Below are positions 34,824 through 43,313 of a stretch of 64,000 bases of DNA, one piece after another. The notes under the pieces were generated by a model that was given only the letters and a program-made list of their open reading frames with translations, was not told the DNA's origin and searched no databases. The DNA lies in NCBI GenBank assembly GCA_002013415.1, contig MAEX01000012.1, positions 62,001 through 126,000 on the forward strand, read 5' to 3'. Position numbers and translations under genes: made by a program. How positions within the stretch are numbered: the stretch's first letter is position 1; the number at the start of each line of letters is the position of its first letter. This DNA comes from Mycobacterium sp. D16Q14. GTDB taxonomy: Bacteria > Actinomycetota > Actinomycetes > Mycobacteriales > Mycobacteriaceae.

Positions 34824-35489
34824 CTACGAAACAAACAGCGGGCGTTCACGTGTGAGATGCTGCTCGGCGAGCACATCCAGAAGCGGGTCCGACAGGCAAG
34901 CCAGCCCGGAGCTTGCCAGTGTCGCGGTCTCCTCGCACAGGCGCGTCAGGGACAGGGTGCCGACCGCCACCTCCGCCGGGTCCAGAGCCAGCAGTCGCTG
35001 TCCTGCCGTGGCGGATCCGGTCAAGGTCGTGTACACGACGACGAGGGCGATATCGCGGCCCGACAAACCCGCTGCCAGCCCAATGATGCCGTACACCACG
35101 GCCAGATGCGGCTGCCGGCCGTGCGCACGCCAATCGATGTGCGGCCAGACGCTCCCGGCCAGGCGCTTGACTCCCCGGCCCTGAGCGCGCGAGGCGTCTC
35201 GCGCGGCCTGCGACGGGGTACGTGCGTCCGTTTCGGCATCTGCTCGCACCGGATCCAGCTGCCCCGATGCGACGGCCGCAGCGATGGACGCCGCGACAAG
35301 GCCATGAGTCCGGATACGCCGCCGCAGATAGGCATTGAGCGTCGCACCGTCCCGCACGAGGCCCTGGGCGACGGCTTCCTCCACCCCGCCGGAATGCACA
35401 TGCGAACCGGTCGGCAATCGGGAATCGGCCAGCGACAGCAGCAGAGCCGTTGTCGAAAGAGGGGTCGCAGAAGCCTCCGTCGCTCCCAT
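34824..35489 (-). CDS. ureF: Urease accessory protein UreF
   Basis: A 221-residue all-helical chaperone: LLLSLADSRLPTGSHVHSGGVEEAV near the N-terminus and a C-terminal LAEQHLTRERPLFVS. UreF is the GTPase-activating partner of UreG. The ATG at 35489 shares its A with the ureC TGA (TGATG), so the genes are coupled; the frame extends upstream only inside ureC. Confidence 0.92.
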   Translation of the reverse strand: MGATEASATPLSTTALLLSLADSRLPTGSHVHSGGVEEAVAQGLVRDGATLNAYLRRRIRTHGLVAASIAAAVASGQLDPVRADAETDARTPSQAARDASRAQGRGVKRLAGSVWPHIDWRAHGRQPHLAVVYGIIGLAAGLSGRDIALVVVYTTLTGSATAGQRLLALDPAEVAVGTLSLTRLCEETATLASSGLACLSDPLLDVLAEQHLTRERPLFVS

Positions 35490-37222
35490 CAGAACAGGAA
35501 ATACCGTTGCGCCATAGGCAGTTCGGTGGCCGGCTGTTCCTGCCACACCTCGCCGTCGATACGTACGGTGAAGGTATCTGGATCGACTCGGATATCCGGC
35601 ATCGCGTTGTTCAAGGGCAGGTCGGCCTTGCCGCGATGGCGGACATTGCGGGTGGGAACCAGTCTGCGCCGCAGCGCAAGCCGCGCGGCGAGGTCGTCCT
35701 CGATGGCCGTCGGTGAGACGAAATGCACGGCCAAGCCCGGTGCCACATTGGGCATGGCGCCGAACATGGGCCGCGGCAGGACAGGTTGCGGGGTGGGAAT
35801 GGAGGCATTGGCGTCACCCATGGCCGCCCACGCGATGGCACCTCCCTTGATGACGAGATGCGGCCGGACCCCGAAGAACGCCGGTTCCCACAGCACCAAA
35901 TCGGCCAGCTTGCCGACCTCGATGGAACCCAGCTCATGATCGATGCCGTGGGTAATCGCCGGGCAGATGGTGTATTTCGCGACATACCGGCGGACGCGGT
36001 TGTTGTCGTTGCCCTTGGCTCCGGCTGGGTCGCCTTCCAGCGCGCCGCGGCGCTTCTTCATGACGTGCGCGGTCTGCCAGGTGCGCATCACCACTTCGCC
36101 AATGCGGCCCATGGCCTGACTGTCACTGCCGATCATCGAGATGGCGCCGATATCGTGCAGTAGATCCTCGGCCGCGATCGTGGATGGGCGAATCCGGCTC
36201 TCGGCGAAGGCAAGATCCTCCGGTACGGCCGCGTTGAGATGGTGGCAGACCATGAGCATGTCGAGATGCTCGTCCAGGGTGTTGACGGTGTGCGGGCGGG
36301 TGGGGTTGGTGGAGCTGGGCATCACGTTCGGGTGACTGGCCACGGTAATGATGTCGGGAGCGTGCCCGCCGCCCGCGCCCTCGGTGTGGTAGGCGTGGAT
36401 CGCGCGTCCCGCGATCGCCTCCAGAGTGCCTTCGACAAAACCTGTTTCGTTGAGGGTGTCCGAATGCAGGGCGACCTGAACATCCGCCTCATCCGCGACG
36501 CGCAGGCAGGCATCGATCACCGCGGGCGTGGTGCCCCAGTCCTCATGCAGCTTGAAACCTGCCGCCCCGCCGCGCAATTGCTCCCACATGGATTCGGGGT
36601 TGACGGTGTTGCCCTTGCCCAGCAGCAGCACGTTCACGGGCCATCTGTCGAGTGCTTGCAGCATGCGGCCCAGATGCCAGGCGCCGGGTGTCACAGTGGT
36701 GGCCTTGCTGCCCTCCGCGGGGCCGGTGCCACCACCGATCATGGTGGTGATGCCACCGCCGATGGCCTCGTCGACCAGTTGCGGACAGATGAAATGGACG
36801 TGACAGTCGATGCCGCCCGCCGTGACGATCCGGTCGTTGCCGGCGATGATCTCGGTGGACGGGCCGACGATCAGCTGGGGATGAACCCCGTCCATGATGT
36901 CCGGGTTGCCCGCCTTGCCGATGCCGACGATTCGGCCATCACGAATGCCGATGTCGGCCTTGATGATTCCCCAGTGGTCGATGATGACGGCGCCGGTGAT
37001 GACGGTATCGGGCGCTCCTTCGGCACGGGTAAGGCGGCTCTGCCCCATCGACTCGCGCAGCACCTTGCCACCGCCGAAGACTGCCTCTTCACCCGCTAAA
37101 CCGGGGCCGCCACATCGATCCTCGGTGATCTCGATGAGCAGGTCGGTATCGGCCAACCGGATGCGGTCACCGGTCGTCGGTCCGTACAGCTTGGCGTAGT
37201 GCTCCCGCGATAGCCGGGTCAT
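35489..37222 (-). CDS. ureC: Urease alpha subunit UreC
   Basis: A 577-residue nickel amidohydrolase. Visible: [13 protein letters not shown] (first Ni ligands), [12 protein letters not shown] (carbamylated lysine bridging both nickels), [12 protein letters not shown], and the flap [22 protein letters not shown] with the mobile cysteine. Hydrolyses urea to ammonia and carbamate. The ATG overlaps ureB (ATGA). All catalytic residues are intact. Confidence 0.97.
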   Translation of the reverse strand: MTRLSREHYAKLYGPTTGDRIRLADTDLLIEITEDRCGGPGLAGEEAVFGGGKVLRESMGQSRLTRAEGAPDTVITGAVIIDHWGIIKADIGIRDGRIVGIGKAGNPDIMDGVHPQLIVGPSTEIIAGNDRIVTAGGIDCHVHFICPQLVDEAIGGGITTMIGGGTGPAEGSKATTVTPGAWHLGRMLQALDRWPVNVLLLGKGNTVNPESMWEQLRGGAAGFKLHEDWGTTPAVIDACLRVADEADVQVALHSDTLNETGFVEGTLEAIAGRAIHAYHTEGAGGGHAPDIITVASHPNVMPSSTNPTRPHTVNTLDEHLDMLMVCHHLNAAVPEDLAFAESRIRPSTIAAEDLLHDIGAISMIGSDSQAMGRIGEVVMRTWQTAHVMKKRRGALEGDPAGAKGNDNNRVRRYVAKYTICPAITHGIDHELGSIEVGKLADLVLWEPAFFGVRPHLVIKGGAIAWAAMGDANASIPTPQPVLPRPMFGAMPNVAPGLAVHFVSPTAIEDDLAARLALRRRLVPTRNVRHRGKADLPLNNAMPDIRVDPDTFTVRIDGEVWQEQPATELPMAQRYFLF

Positions 37223-37551
37223 GCGGGGTCACCGCCATCCAGCCGTCCCGGGGCGTCGAGCGTCAGTCCGTGTACTTCGCGGCGACCACGTAAGGGCACC
37301 AGCCGAACCTTCTGGGCGACACCGGGTTCAAAGCGAACCGCGGTACCCGCCGGAATGTGCAGGCGGTGTCCGTGCGCGGCCTCTCGATCGAAGTCAAGCG
37401 CCGGGTTCGATTGCGGGAAATGTACGTGACTGCCCACCTGCACGGGGCGGTCACCGGTATTGACGACGTCGAGCTCGATGACGGGCGCTCCCGCGTTGAG
37501 TTCAATATCGTCCGGTGCGAACAGGTATTCGCCAGGAATCATGTGACTCAT
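37219..37551 (-). CDS. ureB: Urease beta subunit UreB
   Basis: A 110-residue beta-barrel subunit: [41 protein letters not shown] and [25 protein letters not shown]. Structural partner of UreA and UreC. Overlaps both ureA and ureC by four bases. Confidence 0.96.
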   Translation of the reverse strand: MSHMIPGEYLFAPDDIELNAGAPVIELDVVNTGDRPVQVGSHVHFPQSNPALDFDREAAHGHRLHIPAGTAVRFEPGVAQKVRLVPLRGRREVHGLTLDAPGRLDGGDPA

Positions 37552-37850
37552 CCGATCGGGTGGTGCACGGTAACGAGCTTGGTGCCATCGGGAAAGGTTG
37601 CCTCCACCTGGACGTCCGGGATCATCTCGGGCACGCCGTCCATCACATCGTCGCGCCCCAGCACCTCGCGGCCGCTGGCCATCAACTCCGAGACGGTGCG
37701 ACCATCACGCGCACCTTCGAGGAGATGATCGGTGATGATGGCGATTGCTTCGGGATGGTTGAGGCGCAGGCCTCGGGATTGGCGTCGTCGCGCCAATTCC
37801 GCCGCATAGGAGATGAGCAGCCGTTCCTGCTCGTGCGGGGTCAATCGCAT
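37548..37850 (-). CDS. ureA: Urease gamma subunit UreA
   Basis: A 100-residue subunit, the exact usual length: [39 protein letters not shown], and [20 protein letters not shown]. First gene of ureABCFGD. ATG at 37850 was preferred over 37868 because MRLTPHE is the conserved N-terminus. The promoter must lie in the 146 bases shared with the divergent lipoprotein gene. Confidence 0.96.
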   Translation of the reverse strand: MRLTPHEQERLLISYAAELARRRQSRGLRLNHPEAIAIITDHLLEGARDGRTVSELMASGREVLGRDDVMDGVPEMIPDVQVEATFPDGTKLVTVHHPIG

Positions 37851-37996
37851 AAGGGGCGATCCTGCCATGATCCGGGCTGCCTGGCACTTTCACGGCCCGC
37901 CGGCGGTCTGTGGCGGGTTTTGCCGTGCGGCCTTGATCTTGAATGCGAGAATCCACCGGAACTGGCTGTGTGCAGGAGCGATCAGGAGGGTGCACG

Positions 37997-38752
37997 ATGC
38001 GGTATGCGATGACGTTGGGGTGTGTGGTGTCGGCGGCGGTGCTGCTGACGGGGTGCAGTCAACCCAGCGAGGGGATAAAACCGGTGGCGGCACCGTCCAC
38101 CACCGCTGCCGACATGCCGATGACCGCAGGCACGTCGGCCCCAGCATCCGTCCCGGCCACCACCAAGGCGCCTGCACCGCCGCCGCTGGTGGTCACACCG
38201 GACAAGGTCGAGACGATCCTGAGCTCGCGCGCCGAGGTCGGGAAGATTCTGGGAACGACGCTGGAGTACGAGAACAATCGATCGGCACCGCCAACGGACA
38301 CGGTGAGCGGTCCACCGGACTGTGTGAACCTGGACAATCCGCGAGCCGGTCAACTGGGATCGGAGTGGACCACATACCGCTGGAACTATTACCGCGAGAC
38401 CAAGGACAGCAGCTCGTACATCGTGGGTCAGGTGGCCGTCCTGTATCCCACGCGCGAGGAGGCTTCCGCGGCCTTCACTCGGTCATATCCGCTGACCATC
38501 TCCAAAACATGCGTTGACGCGGGGATTTCCATGTTGAACGACAAGTGGAAGATCAGCAGCATCACCAAGGTCACCGACACCGCGGCCACATGGGCTCAGC
38601 TTCAGATCGCAGAGGGCACGCCCTGGCACTGCTTCTTCGACTTCCGTAACAAGAACAACGTGCTCTTCGGGGCGTACCTGTGCCAGTTCGGCGATGGTGT
38701 GCCCGGGGTTACGACCATTGCCGACCGGATCGCGGCGTGGATTCCGGAATGA
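37997..38752 (+). CDS. PknH-sensor-like lipoprotein, paralogue 1
   Basis: A 251-residue lipoprotein (lipobox LLTGC). A Ser/Thr/Pro/Ala linker leads to a domain like the extracellular sensor of PknH and LpqN-type proteins: VETILSSRAEVGKILGTTLEY, GSEWTTYRWNYYRETKD, HCFFDFRNKNNVLFGAYLCQFGDG. Four cysteines (CVN, CVD, HCF, LCQ) match the two disulfides of that fold. AGGAGGGT precedes the ATG. First of four paralogues. Confidence 0.8.
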   Translation: MRYAMTLGCVVSAAVLLTGCSQPSEGIKPVAAPSTTAADMPMTAGTSAPASVPATTKAPAPPPLVVTPDKVETILSSRAEVGKILGTTLEYENNRSAPPTDTVSGPPDCVNLDNPRAGQLGSEWTTYRWNYYRETKDSSSYIVGQVAVLYPTREEASAAFTRSYPLTISKTCVDAGISMLNDKWKISSITKVTDTAATWAQLQIAEGTPWHCFFDFRNKNNVLFGAYLCQFGDGVPGVTTIADRIAAWIPE

Positions 38753-39492
38753 AGGGGATGAAGGTGACTGGCACATCGGTGTATCGGAAGGCCGTGGTCG
38801 CGGTGTGTGCGGCAATCGTCCTGACCGGGTGTTCGATCTTCGGGGGTGGTCAGAAGGATCCGGCGACTTCTGGGTCGGCCGCGCCGTCGGGTACCCCGAA
38901 GACGTCGACCACCGTCTCGGAGAACGCGATCAGTCCGGATACCGCCAACTCGCTGACTGTCCCCAAGGACGACGTCGGCGAACTCATCGGATCCACGCTG
39001 GACTACGAAGGGAAGTCTTCGGATCCACAATCGTCGACAATCGAGGGCAAGGAGTCGTGCCGGGCTCTCCTGGTGCCGTTGACGACCGATATCGGCAGCA
39101 CGTGGACCACCTATCGAAACGTGTGGTACCAGGAATCCAAGGACACCTACGATCACTCGATCGGGCAGCGCGTCTTGTTATACCCAGCCAAAGATGCTGC
39201 GGCGGAAACCTATTCGAAGGAGTTCCCGGTCACGGTCCGCGAGTGTTCAGGTGAGGACATCAAGACCGACACGGCGACCTGGCGCGTAACCGTGCGTGAG
39301 GTGTCGCAAGACCGGGTGCAATGGGTGCTTGAGCAGATCGAAGATGGTCAGCCCAACGGATGGCGCTGCAACAAGGCGGCACGCATCATCGACAACGTGC
39401 TGTTCTCGGCGACCGTCTGCCAGCGCGGTAATGGCGTACCCGCGATGAAGGCGATCATGGACAGGATGGCGGCGGCCACCAAGCCCAAGTAA
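38749..39492 (+). CDS. PknH-sensor-like lipoprotein, paralogue 2
   Basis: A 247-residue lipoprotein (lipobox LTGC). Shared landmarks: DDVGELIGSTLDY, GSTWTTYRNVWYQESKDTYDHSIGQ, WRCNKAARIIDNVLFSATVCQRGNGVPAM. ATG 38749 overlaps the preceding stop (ATGA); 38758 is an alternative. It probably depends on coupled translation, since no separate ribosome-binding site stands out. Confidence 0.8.
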   Translation: MKGMKVTGTSVYRKAVVAVCAAIVLTGCSIFGGGQKDPATSGSAAPSGTPKTSTTVSENAISPDTANSLTVPKDDVGELIGSTLDYEGKSSDPQSSTIEGKESCRALLVPLTTDIGSTWTTYRNVWYQESKDTYDHSIGQRVLLYPAKDAAAETYSKEFPVTVRECSGEDIKTDTATWRVTVREVSQDRVQWVLEQIEDGQPNGWRCNKAARIIDNVLFSATVCQRGNGVPAMKAIMDRMAAATKPK

Positions 39493-39591
39493 GCCAGCCT
39501 TCGCGAGGGGCGTGTAACACTGGGCGCGAGTAACCCGATGTAGCCATGATTTGGGTCGATGCGGGTCTGAAATCGACAGGGAGGGATTTGG

Positions 39592-40359
39592 ATGCGTTAC
39601 GTATTGACGGCCGGATGGCTTGGTCTGGCTGCGATGCTCGCGGTGAGTTGTGGCACCGACTCGGAAGGTATCAAACCGATCCCGGTCGGTGCGACCGCGA
39701 CATCGGGCGCGCAGGTCGATTCGCAGGACGCGGTGTCCCCGACAAGCCCCAAGACCACCGCACCGTCCGTCACGACGTCGCTGGAACCGCCTCCGCCGGT
39801 GATTGTGACCCCGGAGAAGGCCGAAGCCACGCTGATCTCTGCCGATGACGTCGGCAAGATCGTGGGCTCGCCGCTGACCTTCGAGGTGAAGAGCTCGACT
39901 CCGGAGGATTCGCCGAGAAGCGGCAAATGTGAGGCGCTGGCCGGACCGTTCACTGACGTTCTGGGTGACGAATGGACGACGTACCGGCACGTCGTACAAA
40001 AGGAGTCAAAGGAGCGGTACGACCACATTGTGTGGCAGGCGGTGGTGCTGTTCGCCGATGCGAAGACCGCTGCAGACCAGATGAAAAAGGCATTCCCGGA
40101 CTCGTTGAAGAGCTGTGTCGACACCGAGCAGCCGACCGGCGACCTCGACTGGCGGGTGGAGAGTTTCTCTGCCGAGGGGAAGACGGCGAAATGGGTCGAA
40201 CAGCAGCTCAACGATGGCAAACCATCGGCTTGGAGATGCTTTTTCGAGTACCGGGCGAAGAACAATGTGGTGTTTGGTACCCGGCTGTGCCAAGCGGGCA
40301 ATGGAGCGCCGGCGGTGACCGCGATCGTCGACCGCATGGCCGAATGGATCCCGGAATGA
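39592..40359 (+). CDS. PknH-sensor-like lipoprotein, paralogue 3
   Basis: A 255-residue protein with lipobox-like LAVSC and SEGIKP directly after it, the same motif that follows the lipobox in paralogue 1. Domain: SADDVGKIVGSPLTFEV, DEWTTYRHVVQKESKERYDHIVWQ, WRCFFEYRAKNNVVFGTRLCQAGNGAPAV. Strong GGGAGGG site upstream. C-terminal RMAEWIPE matches RIAAWIPE in paralogue 1, so 1 and 3 are the closest pair. Confidence 0.8.
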   Translation: MRYVLTAGWLGLAAMLAVSCGTDSEGIKPIPVGATATSGAQVDSQDAVSPTSPKTTAPSVTTSLEPPPPVIVTPEKAEATLISADDVGKIVGSPLTFEVKSSTPEDSPRSGKCEALAGPFTDVLGDEWTTYRHVVQKESKERYDHIVWQAVVLFADAKTAADQMKKAFPDSLKSCVDTEQPTGDLDWRVESFSAEGKTAKWVEQQLNDGKPSAWRCFFEYRAKNNVVFGTRLCQAGNGAPAVTAIVDRMAEWIPE

Positions 40360-40388
40360 TCGCGGCGAAGAAAATGACAGGGGGGTTT

Positions 40389-41168
40389 ATGGCAAGCACG
40401 TTTGGTGGCACGACGGTGCGGACGGCGCTGTGCGCTACGGCAATCGCGGCGCTGGCGTTATCCGGGTGCTCCACCCAGAAGGAGGCCACCGGCACCTCGA
40501 CGGCTGCCACCACAACCACGTCACGGTCGGTCAACGCCCCTGCGCCGGGCCCCACGCGCAGCGGGCCCGCGGCTCTGACCGGGTGGCCCGGACAGGACAA
40601 GATCAGTGAGGATGCCATGGTGGCGGCGCTATTCACCGACGAGGAGATCGCGAAGGCTCTCGATACCGAGGTCGCCAAGACCAACAAACGGGAGAAGCCC
40701 TTCACGGCCACGGAGTCCGACGACGCGAGTTGCAATGTGACGCAAGGGTTGACGGTCGAGTCCGTGGGTAAGGACTACGAGACGTTCCGCGGAACAGAGA
40801 TGCTGCTCGGGGACGCCAAGAATCCGGACGCCCAGGTGTACCAGGCGATCGCGGCATATAAGGACAAGAACGCCGCACAGACGCAGTTCACGACGGCCGT
40901 CGACGCGATCAACGAATGCGACGGAACGACGTACAACTTCACCGATCCGGACGGCGAGAAGGTGCCCGTCACGGTGTCGGTTTCGTCCGCGAACGCCAAG
41001 AAGGCGAACTGGGCGCTCACCTACGGCCCGAGTAAGTACCGCTGTTTCGTGTCGTACAACGGCGTAGCCAACGTGATTGTGCAGACGCAGGTTTGCGCAC
41101 GAAGCAATTCAAAGCAACTCGTGCAGAAGATGGCCGACAGGATTGTCGACAAGCTGCAGCTGAGCTGA
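40389..41168 (+). CDS. PknH-sensor-like lipoprotein, paralogue 4 (most divergent)
   Basis: A 259-residue lipoprotein (lipobox ALSGC). Domain features are weaker: LFTDEEIAKALDTEVAK, SVGKDYETFRGTEMLLGDAKN, KYRCFVSYNGVANVIVQTQVCARSNS. ATG 40389 has an AGGGGGG site; an upstream ATG at 40356 overlaps the previous stop. It lacks the C-terminal AWIPE, ending DRIVDKLQLS. About 130 bases without a gene follow before the thioesterase stop; nothing recognisable there. Confidence 0.78.
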   Translation: MASTFGGTTVRTALCATAIAALALSGCSTQKEATGTSTAATTTTSRSVNAPAPGPTRSGPAALTGWPGQDKISEDAMVAALFTDEEIAKALDTEVAKTNKREKPFTATESDDASCNVTQGLTVESVGKDYETFRGTEMLLGDAKNPDAQVYQAIAAYKDKNAAQTQFTTAVDAINECDGTTYNFTDPDGEKVPVTVSVSSANAKKANWALTYGPSKYRCFVSYNGVANVIVQTQVCARSNSKQLVQKMADRIVDKLQLS

Positions 41169-41301
41169 CGAGCCACCTGGATCCCAGTGGGGACTGGACC
41201 CGGGCAGGGGGACGAGGATGGCGGCCCGACCATCGGGGGGCAGGCCGACGTCTCTCGAAATGAGCTCGGGTGGGCGCGCGGGGGTCGCGACCACCCGAGT
41301 C

Positions 41302-41712
41302 TCACAAGTTCTGTAGGCGAACCTGCCCGCGTGCGATTGTCCGGCCCTCGTCGTCGGTGATGGTGACAAGCCACAGCTGCTGACGACGGCCTCGGTGTAT
41401 CGGCGTGGATGTGGCGGTGAGCGTGCCCGATGAGATGGCGCGCAGGAAGTCGGTGTTGTTGTTGACGCCGACCACCGCGCTCTCCTCCCCCAACACGTTG
41501 GCGCGCCAGATGTACCCGGAGACGCTCGCCACGCTCTCTACCACCGAGCAATACACGCCCCCGTGCACGATCCCGTTGGGTTGCAACAGGTTTTCGGTGA
41601 TCGTCAGGCTGGCGGACACTCCCTCGGGTGTCACCGAGGTGTATTCGAGCCCCACGAGCTGGTCGAAGGGCGCGGTGGGCATCTGGCTGAGGCGCTCCGG
41701 CGTGTCAGGCAT
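41302..41712 (-). CDS. PaaI-type hotdog thioesterase (Rv1847-like)
   Basis: A 136-residue hotdog-fold acyl-CoA thioesterase. The signature NGIVHGGVYCSVVESVAS holds the oxyanion HGG; VVGVNNNTDFLRAISSGTLTATSTPIHRGRRQQLW completes the PaaI pattern. Rv1847 in M. tuberculosis occupies the same place beside the MrsI sRNA. The strong terminator immediately upstream means it needs its own promoter in the 35 bases between, or readthrough from the sRNA. Confidence 0.85.
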   Translation of the reverse strand: MPDTPERLSQMPTAPFDQLVGLEYTSVTPEGVSASLTITENLLQPNGIVHGGVYCSVVESVASVSGYIWRANVLGEESAVVGVNNNTDFLRAISSGTLTATSTPIHRGRRQQLWLVTITDDEGRTIARGQVRLQNL

Positions 41713-41744
41713 TCGATGTTCATATCAGTGCGGCATCCGATAAC

Positions 41745-41865
41745 GAAGAAGTGCCCCACCTGCCGAAGCAGGTGGGGCACTTCCTTCGAGTGGACCGGGG
41801 GTCTCTGCAGCCCTCAGGACTCCGGCGCGGTCCGGGTGTCTGGTCGCGCTGTAGCGCGTTCGACG
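41745..41865 (-). ncRNA. mrsI: Candidate MrsI iron-responsive small RNA
   Basis: Between the FhuF-like gene and the Rv1847-like gene, a roughly 120-base unit has its own -35/-10, an overlapping IdeR box and a powerful terminator, but no start codon or reading frame. The 5' part holds a small hairpin (CGCGC-UACA-GCGCG), followed by a longer imperfect hairpin (GGACC...GGUCC). In M. tuberculosis the iron-starvation sRNA MrsI (ncRv11846) lies between Rv1846c and Rv1847 in the same orientation and is IdeR-controlled. Position, control and structure all match; sequence identity could not be checked. Confidence 0.7.
41748..41783 (-). terminator. Perfect 16-bp stem terminator with UUCG loop
   Basis: On the minus strand GAAGTGCCCCACCTGC, loop TTCG, and its exact complement form a 16-bp stem closed C(UUCG)G, an exceptionally stable tetraloop, followed by TTCGTTATC. 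It ends the candidate small RNA and insulates the thioesterase gene. Confidence 0.9.
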
Positions 41866-41871
41866 TTTCCA

Positions 41872-41900
41872 AGGATAGGCAAGGCTTCCCTAAATTGCAA
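41872..41900 (-). promoter_or_regulatory. sRNA promoter with overlapping IdeR box
   Basis: On the minus strand TTGCAA (41895-41900) and TATCCT (41872-41877) are spaced by 17 bp. A 19-bp IdeR-like box (41875-41893) fills the space and touches the -10; it matches the TTAGGTTAGGCTAACCTAA consensus at 14 of 19 positions by my count. Iron-loaded IdeR would block it. The box overlaps the last codon and stop of the FhuF-like gene. Confidence 0.75.
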
Positions 41901-42648
41901 GGGCTTTGTGGCGAACCGGCAATCCGAGTGTCATGAAGCGGTCGAGGATCGCCTGTCCGCGCCGCATTCCATCGGTCTCACTGGACCGCGCGAGCAGCGG
42001 AACGTGAGTCGCCGCCCCCACCACGGTCGAGCCGACCAGCTGCCACATCTGTCCGATTTCCATAGCCCCGGAACTGATCTGTGACAGTCGCGTGAACAGG
42101 GGTGCGAGTGCGCGGTGGCATCGGTGTGCTGTCCACGCAGCGAGTGCTTCCTCGCCGGGGAAGACCACGACCTGTTCGCGGTCGCGGTCCGGGTCATCGG
42201 GCAACACGCGTAGCGTCGGGTCCACGACCCCCGCCCAATCGATGCAGCCCTCGGAATCGAAATAGACCCACAGGTTCCCTAGGCCCGGATCCCAGGCGCG
42301 GCCCTCCAGCACGACCAGGGCGACTAATCGGCCGACTACGGTGTGGACGAGAGCGTCCGCGAGCTGATGGACAGCGACGGCATCGCTGCCGGTCTCCTCG
42401 ATGGCGCGGGCGTACATCCGCTCAAGCCGGTCGGTGTTCAAGGCGCGTGCGAGCGGCCACCATCGGCGCCGGCCGACATCGGACATGACGGCGACGCCGT
42501 AGGCCCGCGGGCATTCCGGATACAGCTCGCGAAGCCGACTGCTCGATTCGTGCAGCGGCAGTGATTGGCGGATGGACATCCCGGCGATCAGCGGATCGTC
42601 GGCGATGAGACTCCTGGTCGAAGAGCATCGGTCGATGGCCAGTGTCAC
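41890..42648 (-). CDS. FhuF-like (ferric siderophore reductase-like) protein
   Basis: A 252-residue protein I assign tentatively to the FhuF-like group: LYPECPRAYGVAVMSDVG, WWPLARALNTDRLERMYARA and MWQLVGSTVVGAATHVPLLA resemble the helical body of actinobacterial siderophore-iron reductases. The C-terminal CC...CxxC 2Fe-2S motif of true FhuF is absent; the protein ends GLPVRHKALAI. GTG 42648 follows GGAGG. An IdeR box just upstream (42678-42696) implies iron-limited expression. It has no counterpart between Rv1846c and Rv1847 in M. tuberculosis. Confidence 0.6.
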   Translation of the reverse strand: MTLAIDRCSSTRSLIADDPLIAGMSIRQSLPLHESSSRLRELYPECPRAYGVAVMSDVGRRRWWPLARALNTDRLERMYARAIEETGSDAVAVHQLADALVHTVVGRLVALVVLEGRAWDPGLGNLWVYFDSEGCIDWAGVVDPTLRVLPDDPDRDREQVVVFPGEEALAAWTAHRCHRALAPLFTRLSQISSGAMEIGQMWQLVGSTVVGAATHVPLLARSSETDGMRRGQAILDRFMTLGLPVRHKALAI

Positions 42649-42677
42649 AGTTGGCAGCCTCCCTTCACGTAGGCAAG

Positions 42678-42696
42678 ATAGGTAAGCCTAACCACA
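42678..42696 (-). promoter_or_regulatory. IdeR box upstream of the FhuF-like gene
   Basis: ATAGGTAAGCCTAACCACA matches the 19-bp IdeR consensus at 14 of 19 positions by my count, with a perfect CTAACC right arm. It lies about 30 bases before the GTG at 42648. The remaining 150 bases toward blaI show only the BlaI-type repeat. Confidence 0.75.
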
Positions 42697-42846
42697 TGTA
42701 GGATGACATCGCCAGGTGCGGGTGTTGTGACTGCCCTCACCGAAGCTCCTGATCTCGGGCCGTGTTGACGGATTTGGCCCACATGGTGAGACGGAATCGA
42801 GCGCTGGAACAAAGACCGAGCTATGGATCGTTGGCTGTCAGAAGAA

Positions 42847-42865
42847 GTACGACTGGATGTAGTAC
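42847..42865. promoter_or_regulatory. Candidate BlaI operator
   Basis: GTACGAC (42847-42853) and GTAGTAC (42859-42865) form a 7-5-7 inverted repeat with one mismatch, 36 bases before blaI. TAC/GTA-type half-sites are the core of BlaI/MecI operators. Autoregulation is typical of the family; binding here is inferred. Confidence 0.5.
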
Positions 42866-42900
42866 GGCACTGCGTCGGAGGTAAACGTAGAATGTTCGGA

Positions 42901-43299
42901 ATGGCACGCCTGGGCGAACTTGAACGCGCGGTGATGGACCATCTGTGGTCCTCTCCCGAGCCCCAGACTGTCCGCCAGGTCCACGAGGCACTGTCGTCGC
43001 GGCGTGACCTCGCCTATACGACCGTTATGACCGTGTTGCAACGTCTCGCGAAGAAAGATCTGGTGGTTCAGCACCGCGATGATCGCGCGCACCGCTACGC
43101 ACCCGTGCATGGCCGCGACGAGCTTGTCGCGGGCCTGATGGTGGACGCGTTGGCGCAGGCCAACAACTCGGGTGCCCGCGAGGCGGCCTTGGTGCACTTC
43201 GTGGAGCGTGTTGGCCCCGATGAGGCCGATGCACTGCGCCGTGCACTGGCCGAGCTCGAAGCCAAAGATCCATCTGCTGGCGGTCGCCCCACCGAGTAA
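42901..43299 (+). CDS. blaI: BlaI/MecI-family repressor (Rv1846c-like)
   Basis: A 132-residue winged-helix repressor: LGELERAVMDHLWSSPEPQTVRQVHEAL, AYTTVMTVLQRLAKKDLVVQHR, and a C-terminal dimerisation helix. M. tuberculosis BlaI controls blaC and ATP synthase genes and is released by beta-lactams. ATG 42901 chosen because MARLGELE is the conserved N-terminus; ATG 42892 and an upstream frame from 42823 are less likely. It is followed closely by the M56 protease gene. Confidence 0.92.
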   Translation: MARLGELERAVMDHLWSSPEPQTVRQVHEALSSRRDLAYTTVMTVLQRLAKKDLVVQHRDDRAHRYAPVHGRDELVAGLMVDALAQANNSGAREAALVHFVERVGPDEADALRRALAELEAKDPSAGGRPTE

Positions 43300-43313
43300 G
43301 GGACACTAGTTAT

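Noticed and set aside
33792..35939. A 715-codon plus-strand open frame
   Set aside because: It is antisense to ureD, ureG, ureF and ureC, all recognisable with intact active sites; the long frame follows from high third-position GC.
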